Positions 8,832 through 18,579 of a stretch of 64,000 nucleotides of DNA are shown in pieces; position 1 is the stretch's first letter; every line of letters starts with the position of its first letter. Source of the DNA: Xylanivirga thermophila (GTDB taxonomy: Bacteria; Bacillota; Clostridia; Caldicoprobacterales; Xylanivirgaceae); the NCBI RefSeq assembly GCF_004138105.1, contig NZ_RXHQ01000001.1, forward strand, positions 62,001 through 126,000, given 5' to 3'. Position numbers and translations under genes: made by a program. Under the pieces are notes generated by a model, which was not told the origin of the DNA, made no database searches, and saw only the letters and a program-made list of their open reading frames with translations.

Positions 8832-9611
8832 ATGAATTTTATAGCTTCCATAAACCCTGTTGCTTTTAATCTGTTTGGACGTCCTATTTACTGGTATGGT
8901 ATATTAATAGCCTCTGCAGTCCTGATAGGCATGTATCTTGCGATGGACTATGCAAAGAAATTGGATTATGATCCAGAGCTCATAATAGATTTTTGCCTCC
9001 TTGCCATACCAGTTTCTATAGTATGTGCTAGGATATATTATGTGGCATTTGAATGGGATGTCTACAAAGATCATCCAGTTGATGTATTTAAGATATGGGA
9101 AGGTGGTATTGCCATATATGGGGCAGTAATAGGAGGCGTTATAGCCGCTATCATCTTCTCAAAATGGCGTAAAGTGCCTTTTCAGGATATATTGGATATG
9201 TGTACACCCAGTCTTATATTAGGCCAGTGTATAGGTCGCTGGGGGAATTTCTTCAACCAGGAGGCCTATGGATACGCCATTACCAATCCTAAATGGCAGT
9301 GGTTTCCTGCTGCTGTATTTATTGAAGCCAATCAGCAATGGCATATGGCTACGTTTTTTTATGAATCTATGTGGGATCTCATAGTGTTTATAATACTTAT
9401 GCTATATAGGAAAAAACGCAAGGCATCTGGAGAGATATTTGTACTATATCTTATACTATATTCATGTGGCAGGGTGGTTATAGAGGGACTTAGAACTGAT
9501 AGTCTATATTGGGGTCCATTTAGGGTATCCCAAGTTTTAAGCGGCCTGCTTATAATATTTGGTCTGATATGGTTTGCATTTATTCGTAGAAAAAAAATTA
9601 ATCAAAATTAG
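8832..9611 (+). CDS. lgt: Prolipoprotein diacylglyceryl transferase
   Basis: This 259-residue integral membrane enzyme transfers diacylglycerol from phosphatidylglycerol to the lipobox Cys of prolipoproteins. The Lgt signature GRWGNFFNQEAYG is present, along with WEGGIAIYGAVIGG and about seven hydrophobic helices. A basic C-terminus (RRKK) ends the protein. The ATG at 8832 is preferred over the TTG at 8817 because GGAG at 8819-8822 fits it and the N-terminus then reads MNFIASINPVAF, as in homologues. It follows yfmH closely and is probably co-transcribed. Possible substrates in this window include the YhcN-like lipoprotein. Confidence 0.93.
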   Translation: MNFIASINPVAFNLFGRPIYWYGILIASAVLIGMYLAMDYAKKLDYDPELIIDFCLLAIPVSIVCARIYYVAFEWDVYKDHPVDVFKIWEGGIAIYGAVIGGVIAAIIFSKWRKVPFQDILDMCTPSLILGQCIGRWGNFFNQEAYGYAITNPKWQWFPAAVFIEANQQWHMATFFYESMWDLIVFIILMLYRKKRKASGEIFVLYLILYSCGRVVIEGLRTDSLYWGPFRVSQVLSGLLIIFGLIWFAFIRRKKINQN

Positions 9612-9711
9612 AAAATATTATCAGTCACTGTATAAAATAACAGCATTAAAAATCGATGACAAGGGTAAAATAACACTGCTATATATTTGAGTTTTGAAAG
9701 GGGTGTATAAA

Positions 9712-10089
9712 GTGGCTGATAATATTCAAAGAGATGATGAAGGTCAAGGAAAGAAGACAGGCTGGATAGGGTTTATAATAAGATTTGTAGTATCTGCCAT
9801 AGTACTTATGGTTACTGCATTTCTGACACCTGGATTTAAAAATATGGGATTTGGTACTGCACTTCTTGCCGCTTTGGTAATAGCTGCACTAGACTATATA
9901 GTTCAAAAACTGTTTAAGATTGATGCAGCGCCATTTGGCAGGGGATTATCAGGGTTTATTATTTCAGCTGTTATTATCTATATTTCACAGTTTATAGTTC
10001 CAGGAATGAGTATCAATATATTTGGTGCCATAGTAGCAGCGCTTATAATAGGGATAATAGATGCCATACTTCCGGTGGATGTGGTATAA
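9712..10089 (+). CDS. Small phage-holin-family (DUF Phage_holin_4_2) membrane protein
   Basis: This 125-residue protein has four predicted membrane helices, with TAFLTPGF in the first half and YISQFIVPGM in the second. This repeated hairpin layout is characteristic of Phage_holin_4_2 proteins, many of which are chromosomal genes unrelated to phage. The GTG at 9712 is chosen because AAAGGGGTGT at 9699-9708 precedes it. The longer frame from TTG at 9694 starts inside that site. The function is unknown; there are no lysin or phage genes nearby, so a lysis role is unlikely. A terminator follows. Confidence 0.7.
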   Translation: MADNIQRDDEGQGKKTGWIGFIIRFVVSAIVLMVTAFLTPGFKNMGFGTALLAALVIAALDYIVQKLFKIDAAPFGRGLSGFIISAVIIYISQFIVPGMSINIFGAIVAALIIGIIDAILPVDVV

Positions 10090-10100
10090 AGCTGTTATTA

Positions 10101-10137
10101 TAAAATAGGGGGCATTTTAAAATGCCCCCTATTTTAT
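10101..10137. terminator. Strong terminator hairpin, possibly bidirectional
   Basis: The long near-perfect stem (about 10101-10117 with 10120-10136, core AGGGGGCATT) ends in ATTTTA. The A-rich left flank and T-rich right flank allow function on either strand. Confidence 0.75.
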
Positions 10138-10314
10138 ATGCATATTCTTTCGTTGATTTGCTAAGTGTCTTGCTATTATCATTTAAGCGGACGTAAGTTT
10201 TATACCAATATAATCGAATATTATGAATTAAAGATATAAAACTATAGGCTGGATTAAAAATGGATGTGGTAGTATAATATACTAAAACATGTTTTACAGG
10301 GAGACGAGAAGAAA
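10138..10314 (+). promoter_or_regulatory. Leader region of pncB with a TATAAT box
   Basis: The 177-base gap contains TATAAT at 10273-10278, 37 bases before the start codon, with a weak -35 (TGGATT, 10250-10255, 17-base spacer). I see no riboswitch or clear operator. A NAD-related repressor site is possible but cannot be picked out by eye. Confidence 0.3.
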
Positions 10315-11754
10315 ATGAGAAATTTAACTATGCTTACCGATTTGTATCAGCTGACTATGATGTATGGATACTATAAAACCGGTAAGGCTAATGACACAGT
10401 AGTGTTTGATCTATTTTTCAGAAAAACGGCCTGGGAAAACAGCTATGCCATAGCAGCAGGTTTGGAGCAGGTCATAGAGCTTATTGATGATTTGCATTTT
10501 TCTGAAGAGGATATAGCATATCTAAGAAGTCTTAATCTGTTTGATGAAGGTTTTTTGGAAATGTTAAGAGAATTTAAATTTACAGGTGAGATATATGCTG
10601 TACCTGAGGGAACTGTGGTATTCCCATATGAGCCTATTATAAGGGTAAAGGCCCCCATATTCCAGGCTCAGCTTATTGAAACTCCTATGTTAAATATAAT
10701 AAATCATCAAACTCTTATTGCAACTAAGGCCAGTAGAGTAGTTCATGCAGCCCAAGGAGGCGCTATAATGGAATTCGGTTTAAGAAGGGCTCAGGGACCG
10801 GATGCAGGTCTTTACGGGGCTAGAGCTGCCATGATAGGTGGATGTGCATCTACCTCTAATGTACTAGCAGGGCAGATGTTTGATGTGCCGGTAAGCGGCA
10901 CCCATGCACATAGTTGGATAATGAGTTTTCCAGATGAATTGTCGGCTTTTAGAGCCTATGCAGATGCATTTCCTGATAGTTGTCTACTGTTAGTGGATAC
11001 ATATAATACACTAGAGAGTGGAGTACCCAATGCCATAGAGGTGTTTAAGGAACTAAGGGAAAAGGGTTATGAACCTTTAGGTATACGTTTAGATTCGGGT
11101 GATATAGCATATCTTAGTAAAAAGGCCAGGGAGATGCTGGATGAAGCAGGATTTCCAAATGCTAATATTGTAGCCTCCGGAGATCTAGATGAAGAGATCA
11201 TATGGGATTTAAAGGCACAGGGTGTCCAAGTGGACTCATGGGGTGTAGGTACAGCCCTTATTACCAGTAAGGATAACCCTGCTCTAGGCGGTGTTTACAA
11301 GCTGTCTGCTAAAGAGGAAGATGGTAAACTTATACCTAAGATTAAGATATCGGAAAATTCCTGGAAGATAACCAACCCAGGTTACAAAAAAGTGGTAAGG
11401 TTTTATAACAAGACAAATGGCAAGGCCATAGCAGATCTTATTATGCTTGGCGAGGAGAACATAGATGAAAACAAGCCTATTACCATATTTGATCCGGTTG
11501 AAACATGGAAGCGCATGACCCTTAGAAATTTTAAAGTGCGGGAGCTCCTTGTACCGGTTTTTGTAGATGGTAAAAGGGTATATGAATGTCCAAAGATTAT
11601 GGATATACAAGCATATGCTAAGGGAGAGATGGATACCCTTTGGGAAGAATATAAGAGGTTAAGAAATCCACACTCCTACAAAGTTGATTTATCTCAGAAA
11701 CTATATGACCTTAAGCAAAGATTATTAAAAGAACATGCATATAAAGAAAAATAA
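10315..11754 (+). CDS. pncB: Nicotinate phosphoribosyltransferase
   Basis: This 479-residue enzyme makes nicotinate mononucleotide from nicotinate and PRPP in the NAD salvage pathway. The N-terminal LTDLYQLTMMYGY, central FGLRRAQGPDAG, the regulatory His in SGTHAHSW, RLDSGDIAYLSKKAR and SGDLDEE segments are those of bacterial PncB. A GGGAGACGAG site precedes the ATG. It appears to be a single-gene unit, with a TATAAT box upstream and a terminator downstream. Nicotinamidase or nadD/nadE are not in the window. Confidence 0.93.
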   Translation: MRNLTMLTDLYQLTMMYGYYKTGKANDTVVFDLFFRKTAWENSYAIAAGLEQVIELIDDLHFSEEDIAYLRSLNLFDEGFLEMLREFKFTGEIYAVPEGTVVFPYEPIIRVKAPIFQAQLIETPMLNIINHQTLIATKASRVVHAAQGGAIMEFGLRRAQGPDAGLYGARAAMIGGCASTSNVLAGQMFDVPVSGTHAHSWIMSFPDELSAFRAYADAFPDSCLLLVDTYNTLESGVPNAIEVFKELREKGYEPLGIRLDSGDIAYLSKKAREMLDEAGFPNANIVASGDLDEEIIWDLKAQGVQVDSWGVGTALITSKDNPALGGVYKLSAKEEDGKLIPKIKISENSWKITNPGYKKVVRFYNKTNGKAIADLIMLGEENIDENKPITIFDPVETWKRMTLRNFKVRELLVPVFVDGKRVYECPKIMDIQAYAKGEMDTLWEEYKRLRNPHSYKVDLSQKLYDLKQRLLKEHAYKEK

Positions 11755-11758
11755 TCAT

Positions 11759-11788
11759 AAAAGGGTGATTTTATCACTCTTTTTTTTT
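11759..11788 (+). terminator. Rho-independent terminator of pncB
   Basis: The stem AGGGTGA/TCACTCT at 11762-11780 is closed by a short T-rich loop and followed by nine Ts. Confidence 0.75.
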
Positions 11789-11818
11789 GCGTTAATATAT
11801 TGTTAAGGGGGGATTATT

Positions 11819-12679
11819 ATGTCATTTGGTTTAGCTTTATCAGGGGGAGGGCTGAAAGGAGTAGCCCATGTAGGAGTATTAAAGGCTTTGCATGATTATA
11901 ATATGTATCCTTCTTTCATATCTGGGGCTAGTGCCGGTGCTGTGGTTGCGGCTTTGTATGCTTGTGGCTATTCGCCAGAGGAGATGGAACTATTAGCCCT
12001 CATGACAGATGGAAGCGATTTTATAGATCCCGATTGTATTGGCATATTAAAGGCACTGTGGCAATTTGTTAGAAAAAAGGAAAATGATTTGGACGGTATT
12101 ATCAAAGGTAATGATCTAGAAGCATTATTTGATAGGCTGTTTGAGGGCAGACTAATAAGTGAGGTAAATATCCCATTGGGGATTTCAGCCGTTGATATAA
12201 ATAATGGAAATACTATTATATTTGTAAGTAATAAACAAGGTTTTGAAGATACAAAAAATACAAGGTATATAGCCGATATCAATTTATCAGAGGCAGTAAG
12301 GGCCAGTATAGCCATTCCTGTTATATTCAAACCAAAAAAGCTGAGTGGAATGTGTTTAGTTGATGGAGGAGTGGCAGACAATCTTCCGGTTGATGTTCTA
12401 AAGAAAATGGGTGTTAAAAATATATTGGGTATCAATTTAGGATATGCTGGGCAACCCCGGCCAGAAGTGGATAATATATTTGAAATCGCATCTCAGACGA
12501 TCGATATAATGGCTTATAATATTACAAGCCTTAAAACTACTGATGCCAGTTGCATAATAACACCAAATGTACCCAGTATAGCATTATATGATATTGATGA
12601 TATATGGCAGGGTATACAATCTGGATATGAAAGTATCAAGGAAAATATATTTTTGATAAAAAGGGCGTTAAAAAGTTGA
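11819..12679 (+). CDS. Patatin-like phospholipase family protein (RssA/YchK type)
   Basis: This 286-residue protein is a predicted cytosolic serine lipase. It has the oxyanion-hole loop SGGGLKGVAHVG near the N-terminus, the nucleophile elbow GASAGAV (GxSxG, about residues 41-45) and the catalytic Asp in the DGG motif of LVDGGVADNLPVD. Length matches bacterial RssA-like patatins. AAGGGGGG precedes the ATG. The neighbours (pncB, a DivIVA-like gene) give no functional clue. The substrate is unknown; lipid acyl hydrolase activity is inferred from the family. Confidence 0.85.
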   Translation: MSFGLALSGGGLKGVAHVGVLKALHDYNMYPSFISGASAGAVVAALYACGYSPEEMELLALMTDGSDFIDPDCIGILKALWQFVRKKENDLDGIIKGNDLEALFDRLFEGRLISEVNIPLGISAVDINNGNTIIFVSNKQGFEDTKNTRYIADINLSEAVRASIAIPVIFKPKKLSGMCLVDGGVADNLPVDVLKKMGVKNILGINLGYAGQPRPEVDNIFEIASQTIDIMAYNITSLKTTDASCIITPNVPSIALYDIDDIWQGIQSGYESIKENIFLIKRALKS

Positions 12680-12752
12680 AGTTCGACGCCACTGTTCTAC
12701 AAAATATTATGCCCTCTTATGCTACATTATATAGTTAAAGGGGGTTATTCCA

Positions 12753-13250
12753 ATGAAGAAATTATTTAAAAACGCACTTTTTGGCTATAGTAAGGCCAAT
12801 GTGGATAAGTATATACAGGATATGAAAGAGGATTATGAGGGAGAACTATCTAAAAAATTGGATAGGATGATGGAACTTAATGAAGAGAATAGAATGCTTA
12901 AGGAAAAAATGGATACTTTAGAAGAAAGATTAGACGAATACGTACGTCAAGAAAGTTGTATTTCCAAGACCATGTTAAATGCAGAGGAGAAGGGGCGGGA
13001 GATTGTAATGAATGCCCGCAAAAATGCTGAAGAAGAAGAACGAAAATTAGAGCTTGAACGGATAAAATGGCAGGATAGATATAAAGAGATTAGGAAACAA
13101 TTGCTTGAAATTGAGCAGAATGTATGCATAATATTGGAGAATTTTCAATCGGAGATCAATTATATAATATCTCAGGAGTTAAGTCAGACCATATTAGGTG
13201 AGGAAGTTGATGTGGAAGGAGATATAAAGCGTGTAAAGAATGTATCGTGA
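12753..13250 (+). CDS. DivIVA-domain coiled-coil protein
   Basis: This 165-residue protein opens with FGYSKANVDKYI, the short FGY-type membrane-targeting motif of DivIVA/GpsB proteins. A long heptad-rich coiled coil of Glu, Lys and Arg (about residues 25-125) and a short tail follow. It is shorter than true DivIVA and lacks the second coiled-coil block. It probably acts at the membrane in division, polarity or envelope assembly; the precise role is unknown. GGGGG precedes the ATG. It converges on groEL across a shared terminator and carries one GGCGGGAG octamer (12994-13001). Confidence 0.7.
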   Translation: MKKLFKNALFGYSKANVDKYIQDMKEDYEGELSKKLDRMMELNEENRMLKEKMDTLEERLDEYVRQESCISKTMLNAEEKGREIVMNARKNAEEEERKLELERIKWQDRYKEIRKQLLEIEQNVCIILENFQSEINYIISQELSQTILGEEVDVEGDIKRVKNVS

Positions 13251-13263
13251 GGGTGTGAATAAT

Positions 13264-13295
13264 AAAAAAACGGCTGAGAAACAGCCGTTTTTTTT
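13264..13295. terminator. Bidirectional terminator between divIVA-like gene and groEL
   Basis: The stem ACGGCTG/CAGCCGT has a short loop and is flanked by seven or more As on the left and eight Ts on the right. It therefore works as a Rho-independent terminator on both strands. Confidence 0.9.
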
Positions 13296-13302
13296 AACTG
13301 GT

Positions 13303-14949
<1,647 letters not shown>

Positions 14950-14956
14950 CTATTTT

Positions 14957-15297
<341 letters not shown>

Positions 15298-15468
15298 CGC
15301 TGAGTGCTAATTACAAATATAGTTTATAAAAAACCAACTCGAATGGCAAATGCTAAAATTCCTCTTATAAAAGCAAAAAGGCCAAATAATGGGGGATATA
15401 CCGTATTATCTCTTTATTACTCTATGTATCTAGCAAAAATAGATCGGGATAATTTATACAATATTTTA

Positions 15469-15498
15469 TTGAAAGCATTTTTTTTAGTATGCTATAAT
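15469..15498 (+). promoter_or_regulatory. Sigma-A promoter for the dCMP deaminase gene
   Basis: TTGAAA (15469-15474) and TATAAT (15493-15498) have an 18-base spacer and lie 34 bases before the start codon. The rest of 15311-15468 holds nothing recognisable, although it is an open frame. Confidence 0.65.
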
Positions 15499-15531
15499 AA
15501 TGTTGGAAATATTTTAGGGAGGCAAGAGCTT

Positions 15532-15981
15532 ATGGATAAATGGGACAAGCGTTTTATGGAACTAGCCCATGTAATTGCAGGATGGTCTAGCTGTTATCAG
15601 CCAAATAGGAAAATAGGAGCGGTTATTGTAAAAAACAAGCGCATAATAACTACAGGATACAATGGGGCGCCTTCAGGATTTCCTAGTTGTGCAGAACGGA
15701 AGGAATGTCTAAGGCGTCAAATAAATATTCCCTCTGGTACAAAACAAGAATTTTGCTATGCTATACATGCAGAACAAAATGCCATAGTACAGGCTGCTAA
15801 ATTGGGCATATCCATTGATGGGGCTACCTTATACTGTACCCATCAGCCATGTGTTATATGCGCTAAGCTTATAATAAATAGCGGTATAGAAAGGGTAGTA
15901 TATAAAGAGCCATATCCGGATCAATTAGCTATTGAAATATTCAAAGAAGTTGGCATAAAACTAGAAAGGTTTGACGAGTAG
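15532..15981 (+). CDS. dCMP deaminase (ComEB family)
   Basis: This 149-residue zinc deaminase converts dCMP to dUMP, feeding thymidylate synthesis. The zinc and catalytic motifs are HAEQNAI and CTHQPCVIC (PCxxC), and the N-terminal segment SSCYQPNRKIGAVIV is typical. The ATG at 15532 is supported by AGGGAGG nine bases before it and by a promoter just upstream. The open frame extends back to 15304, but that extension overlaps CIRCE and is not coding-like. The stop codon lies in a palindrome shared with the converging DUF6062 gene. Confidence 0.88.
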   Translation: MDKWDKRFMELAHVIAGWSSCYQPNRKIGAVIVKNKRIITTGYNGAPSGFPSCAERKECLRRQINIPSGTKQEFCYAIHAEQNAIVQAAKLGISIDGATLYCTHQPCVICAKLIINSGIERVVYKEPYPDQLAIEIFKEVGIKLERFDE

Positions 15982-15996
15982 AGTGCTCTACTCGTC
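15973..15996. terminator. Perfect palindrome spanning both convergent stop codons
   Basis: An 11-bp stem (15973-15983 with 15986-15996) with a two-base loop contains the TAG of the deaminase and the TAG of the opposing gene. No T-run follows. It is probably a bidirectional transcript end; both proteins end in Asp-Glu because of the symmetry. Confidence 0.55.
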
Positions 15997-16740
15997 AATA
16001 TATTTACCGGATAATTTCAGAATACATCTTGGAAGGGCATCTTTTGACATGCCCCATGGTTTATCCTGGTTTCTAAAATCAAATTTTAATGTAAACCATT
16101 CTAATTCCTTTTCTATTCTTGATAGGGATTTTTGTTGTATCTCCAGTATTTCCTGTATAAATTGGGCTTGCTTTTTATTGTTTAGTATTTCATTTGCCAT
16201 ATTGATCATTTGAGATAGATGTGGCATACAAAATCCCTTGGAATTTAGGAATGTCTCTTTAAACTTTTCGTCATTTTGCCAAAGATATATTATAGTATAT
16301 GCATACCTCTTCATAGTTAGCTCAAGACGCTCACATATTATACAACTCTCACTTTTTTTATCAATCCAGTTGGATAAATTTGAATTAGGGGATTTAGTTC
16401 CAGCATTTTTAAGGAGATGCTTTAATCCGGATTTTTTAGCCGGACTATTCTCCATAGCAGATCTGGACAGCTTTACAAAATCATCGATAGTCTCCTTTAG
16501 GTATGTATGGGTCATAAGGGCAAGTCCCAGACGATTTTGTGCATTGTATAGAAGTTCAAAATGCTTATCACAAAAACCCTTTTTATTTACCTCTATACGG
16601 GTATCAGGTTCCATTACAGATCCACCTAAGAATGAATCTACATAGGATTTTTCTGCCTTTTGCCTAAGTATGCATAAGGGACATTCTGTGTCAGCTCTAT
16701 ATGCATCCCATACGGGAATGGTATCTATATGATATTTCAT
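15988..16740 (-). CDS. DUF6062-family cysteine-rich protein
   Basis: This 250-residue cytosolic protein has four paired metal-ligand-like motifs: CPLC near the N-terminus, FCDKHF, ESCIICERL and FCMPHL. The layout, CxxC followed by CxxH and then repeated, suggests two zinc- or Fe-S-binding half-sites and matches the DUF6062 family of Clostridia. The biochemical role is unknown. AAGGAGGAAG precedes the ATG on the minus strand. It diverges from the SPOR gene and converges on the dCMP deaminase with 6 bases between stop codons. Confidence 0.65.
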   Translation of the reverse strand: MKYHIDTIPVWDAYRADTECPLCILRQKAEKSYVDSFLGGSVMEPDTRIEVNKKGFCDKHFELLYNAQNRLGLALMTHTYLKETIDDFVKLSRSAMENSPAKKSGLKHLLKNAGTKSPNSNLSNWIDKKSESCIICERLELTMKRYAYTIIYLWQNDEKFKETFLNSKGFCMPHLSQMINMANEILNNKKQAQFIQEILEIQQKSLSRIEKELEWFTLKFDFRNQDKPWGMSKDALPRCILKLSGKYIDE

Positions 16741-16854
16741 AGCTTCCTCCTTAAAATAGCTAATCGCATATCTGATTTTAACATATTTTTATATTCATAT
16801 CCATATATATATAAAGGTAAGTCTTATTTTATATATGTGGATATGGAGGTGGAC

Positions 16855-17778
16855 ATGAGGTATTCAAGGATAAAAAGGCGAAAACGTAAAAAAGGGTATG
16901 CCATATTTATAGTAATAATAATTGTTTGTGCAGGATTTTATATCTATGGGGCGGGAGCCGCAGGAAATTTTCTAAGTAAACTCATAAGTCCAATAATAGA
17001 AAATAGGGATGGGCATAAGGGGATAGATGTAAAGAAAGAGAAGGAACAAAGCCTTGTTGTAGACCCACATATAGACGATGAGAGTAAAAAAGATGGACCA
17101 GCTAATTCTGAGGAAAGGGAAGAAAAGATGGAGCAGAAAACAGAGCAGATAGAAGTACAACCCCTAACTGTGAGTGCAATACAGATAGGTGCATTTAGCA
17201 GTCGTGAAAATGCCGAGATGTGGGCAAAAGAGTTAAGAGAGCGTGGTGGTGCAGGTTATATTATTGAAGACAAGTATTTCAGGCTTATGGGAGTATGCTT
17301 TATGAGTGAAGCCGATGCTCAAAAGGTAAAGATGCAATTGAAGGAGCAAAATGTAGAGAGTGAGATATATTTTATATCCTATCCAGGTGCCAAAATTGAG
17401 ATAACAGCATCGGCTGACAAGGTAGATATATTAAAATCTGCTTTTTCCACGTGGCAACCTAAACTCACAGAGCTCGAAGATATAATAAAACAGCTAGATA
17501 GCGATAAGCTAGGATCTGAAAGTGCATATAGCAAAATAAAGGCTATGAAGAATGGAATGACAGAAAAAATGGAGGCACTAGATAGTTATATTTCTATGCA
17601 GCCAGACAATGACATATTAGCAGGGCTTGCCAACGTATATAAGGAAAGTCTTAAAAGTTTTGATGATGTATTATCTGAGAAACCTGAAAATAAACTAGCA
17701 ATAAGTGCTAAAATAAAGTATACTTATATTGATATGGTATATAGATTTAAAGGCTATATGCAAGGTATAACCAAGTAA
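16855..17778 (+). CDS. Membrane-anchored SPOR-domain protein
   Basis: This 307-residue protein has a basic N-terminus (RIKRRKRKKG) and a single membrane anchor at about residues 14-36. A charged linker rich in Lys and Glu follows, then a SPOR domain (about residues 102-180; SAIQIGAFSSRENAEMWA and YFRLMGVC). SPOR domains bind denuded septal peptidoglycan, so the protein probably works at the division or sporulation septum. The helical C-terminal 120 residues are not recognised. The ATG at 16855 is chosen because GGAGGTG precedes it; the frame is open further upstream. It is followed after 15 bases by the hydrogenase-linked DRTGG gene. Confidence 0.8.
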   Translation: MRYSRIKRRKRKKGYAIFIVIIIVCAGFYIYGAGAAGNFLSKLISPIIENRDGHKGIDVKKEKEQSLVVDPHIDDESKKDGPANSEEREEKMEQKTEQIEVQPLTVSAIQIGAFSSRENAEMWAKELRERGGAGYIIEDKYFRLMGVCFMSEADAQKVKMQLKEQNVESEIYFISYPGAKIEITASADKVDILKSAFSTWQPKLTELEDIIKQLDSDKLGSESAYSKIKAMKNGMTEKMEALDSYISMQPDNDILAGLANVYKESLKSFDDVLSEKPENKLAISAKIKYTYIDMVYRFKGYMQGITK

Positions 17779-17793
17779 TAAGGGGGAACTTCC

Positions 17794-18132
17794 TTGAAAG
17801 TCAGAGATATAAAGGTAATATTGGATGCAGATATATTAGTTGAAGGCACTACCTTGGATAAGGAAATTATATCAGCTTGTGGCTCAGATCTTATGAGTGA
17901 TGTGCTAGCTTTTGTAAAGGATGGAACACTTCTTTTGACGGGGCTTACAAACCCCCATGTGATAAGGACGGCTGAAGTTTTAGATGTGTCTGCTATAGTT
18001 TTTGTAAGGGGTAAAAGACCTTCCCAGGATATTTTGGATATGGCGATTGAACGTGATATTACCTTGCTTAGTACTCGATATACATTATTTGATGCCTGTG
18101 GGAAGCTATATGAAGCAGGGCTTAGAGGATAG
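17794..18132 (+). CDS. DRTGG-domain protein of hydrogenase cluster (copy 1)
   Basis: This 112-residue single-domain protein is related to the DRTGG domain found next to CBS domains and in phosphotransacetylase-like proteins. Visible are ILVEGTTLDKEI, LLLTGLTNPHVIRTAEVLDV and a DITLLSTRYTLFDACGKLYEAG tail, matching stand-alone DRTGG proteins found beside [FeFe]-hydrogenase genes. It probably binds a small molecule or nucleotide. The start is TTG with AAGGGGG upstream. It heads a tightly packed set with an ATPase, the HydS-like gene, a second DRTGG gene (19915-20274) and a PHP gene. Confidence 0.7.
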   Translation: MKVRDIKVILDADILVEGTTLDKEIISACGSDLMSDVLAFVKDGTLLLTGLTNPHVIRTAEVLDVSAIVFVRGKRPSQDILDMAIERDITLLSTRYTLFDACGKLYEAGLRG

Positions 18133-18150
18133 GAGAAAGGGTGTCCAGAT

Positions 18151-18579
18151 ATGGAAGGGAGACCTGTTATAGAGCAAATATACTCTATTGAAGCGAATAA
18201 TTTTACTTTGGCGGGAGAGGCATCCAGTGCTATAAAAAAACTGCTTAGACAGCTGGGAGTGCCATCTGATATAGTAAGACGAATGGCTATAGCTGCATAT
18301 GAAATGGAAATGAACCTAGTAATACATTCTATAGGTGGCGAGCTCATCTTACAGGTTACACCTGATAAAATCCATTTGCTATCTAACGACTTAGGTCCCG
18401 GTATACCAAATATAGATTTGGCAATGCAGGAGGGATATTCTACTGCACCTGAGTCGGCTAGAGAATTGGGATTTGGTGCAGGTATGGGACTTTCAAATAT
18501 TAAAAGATGTGCAGACAGTTTTTGTATAAAATCAAAGACGGGTCAAGGTACCAGGGTTGAAATTAGGATAAATTTATGA
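18151..18579 (+). CDS. Anti-sigma-factor-like ATP-binding protein (GHKL fold)
   Basis: This 142-residue GHKL/HATPase domain protein is of the RsbW/SpoIIAB kind. The N-box equivalent is AAYEMEMNLVIHS, followed by NDLGPGIPNIDLA (G1-like box) and GFGAGMGLSNIKRCADSF (G2-like box). It has no histidine phosphoacceptor, so it is not a complete sensor kinase. Its stop overlaps the HydS-like start by four bases (ATGA), implying coupled translation. It probably relays the signal of the sensory hydrogenase, for example as a Ser kinase; the target is unknown. Confidence 0.75.
   Translation: MEGRPVIEQIYSIEANNFTLAGEASSAIKKLLRQLGVPSDIVRRMAIAAYEMEMNLVIHSIGGELILQVTPDKIHLLSNDLGPGIPNIDLAMQEGYSTAPESARELGFGAGMGLSNIKRCADSFCIKSKTGQGTRVEIRINL

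Noticed and set aside
9712-10089. Prophage remnant suggested by the holin-like gene
   Set aside because: No other phage genes are near; chromosomal members of this membrane family are common.
15304-15531. Open frame extending the dCMP deaminase by 76 residues
   Set aside because: It starts inside CIRCE, has no ribosome-binding site and would place the promoter and the proper site (AGGGAGG) inside the coding region.
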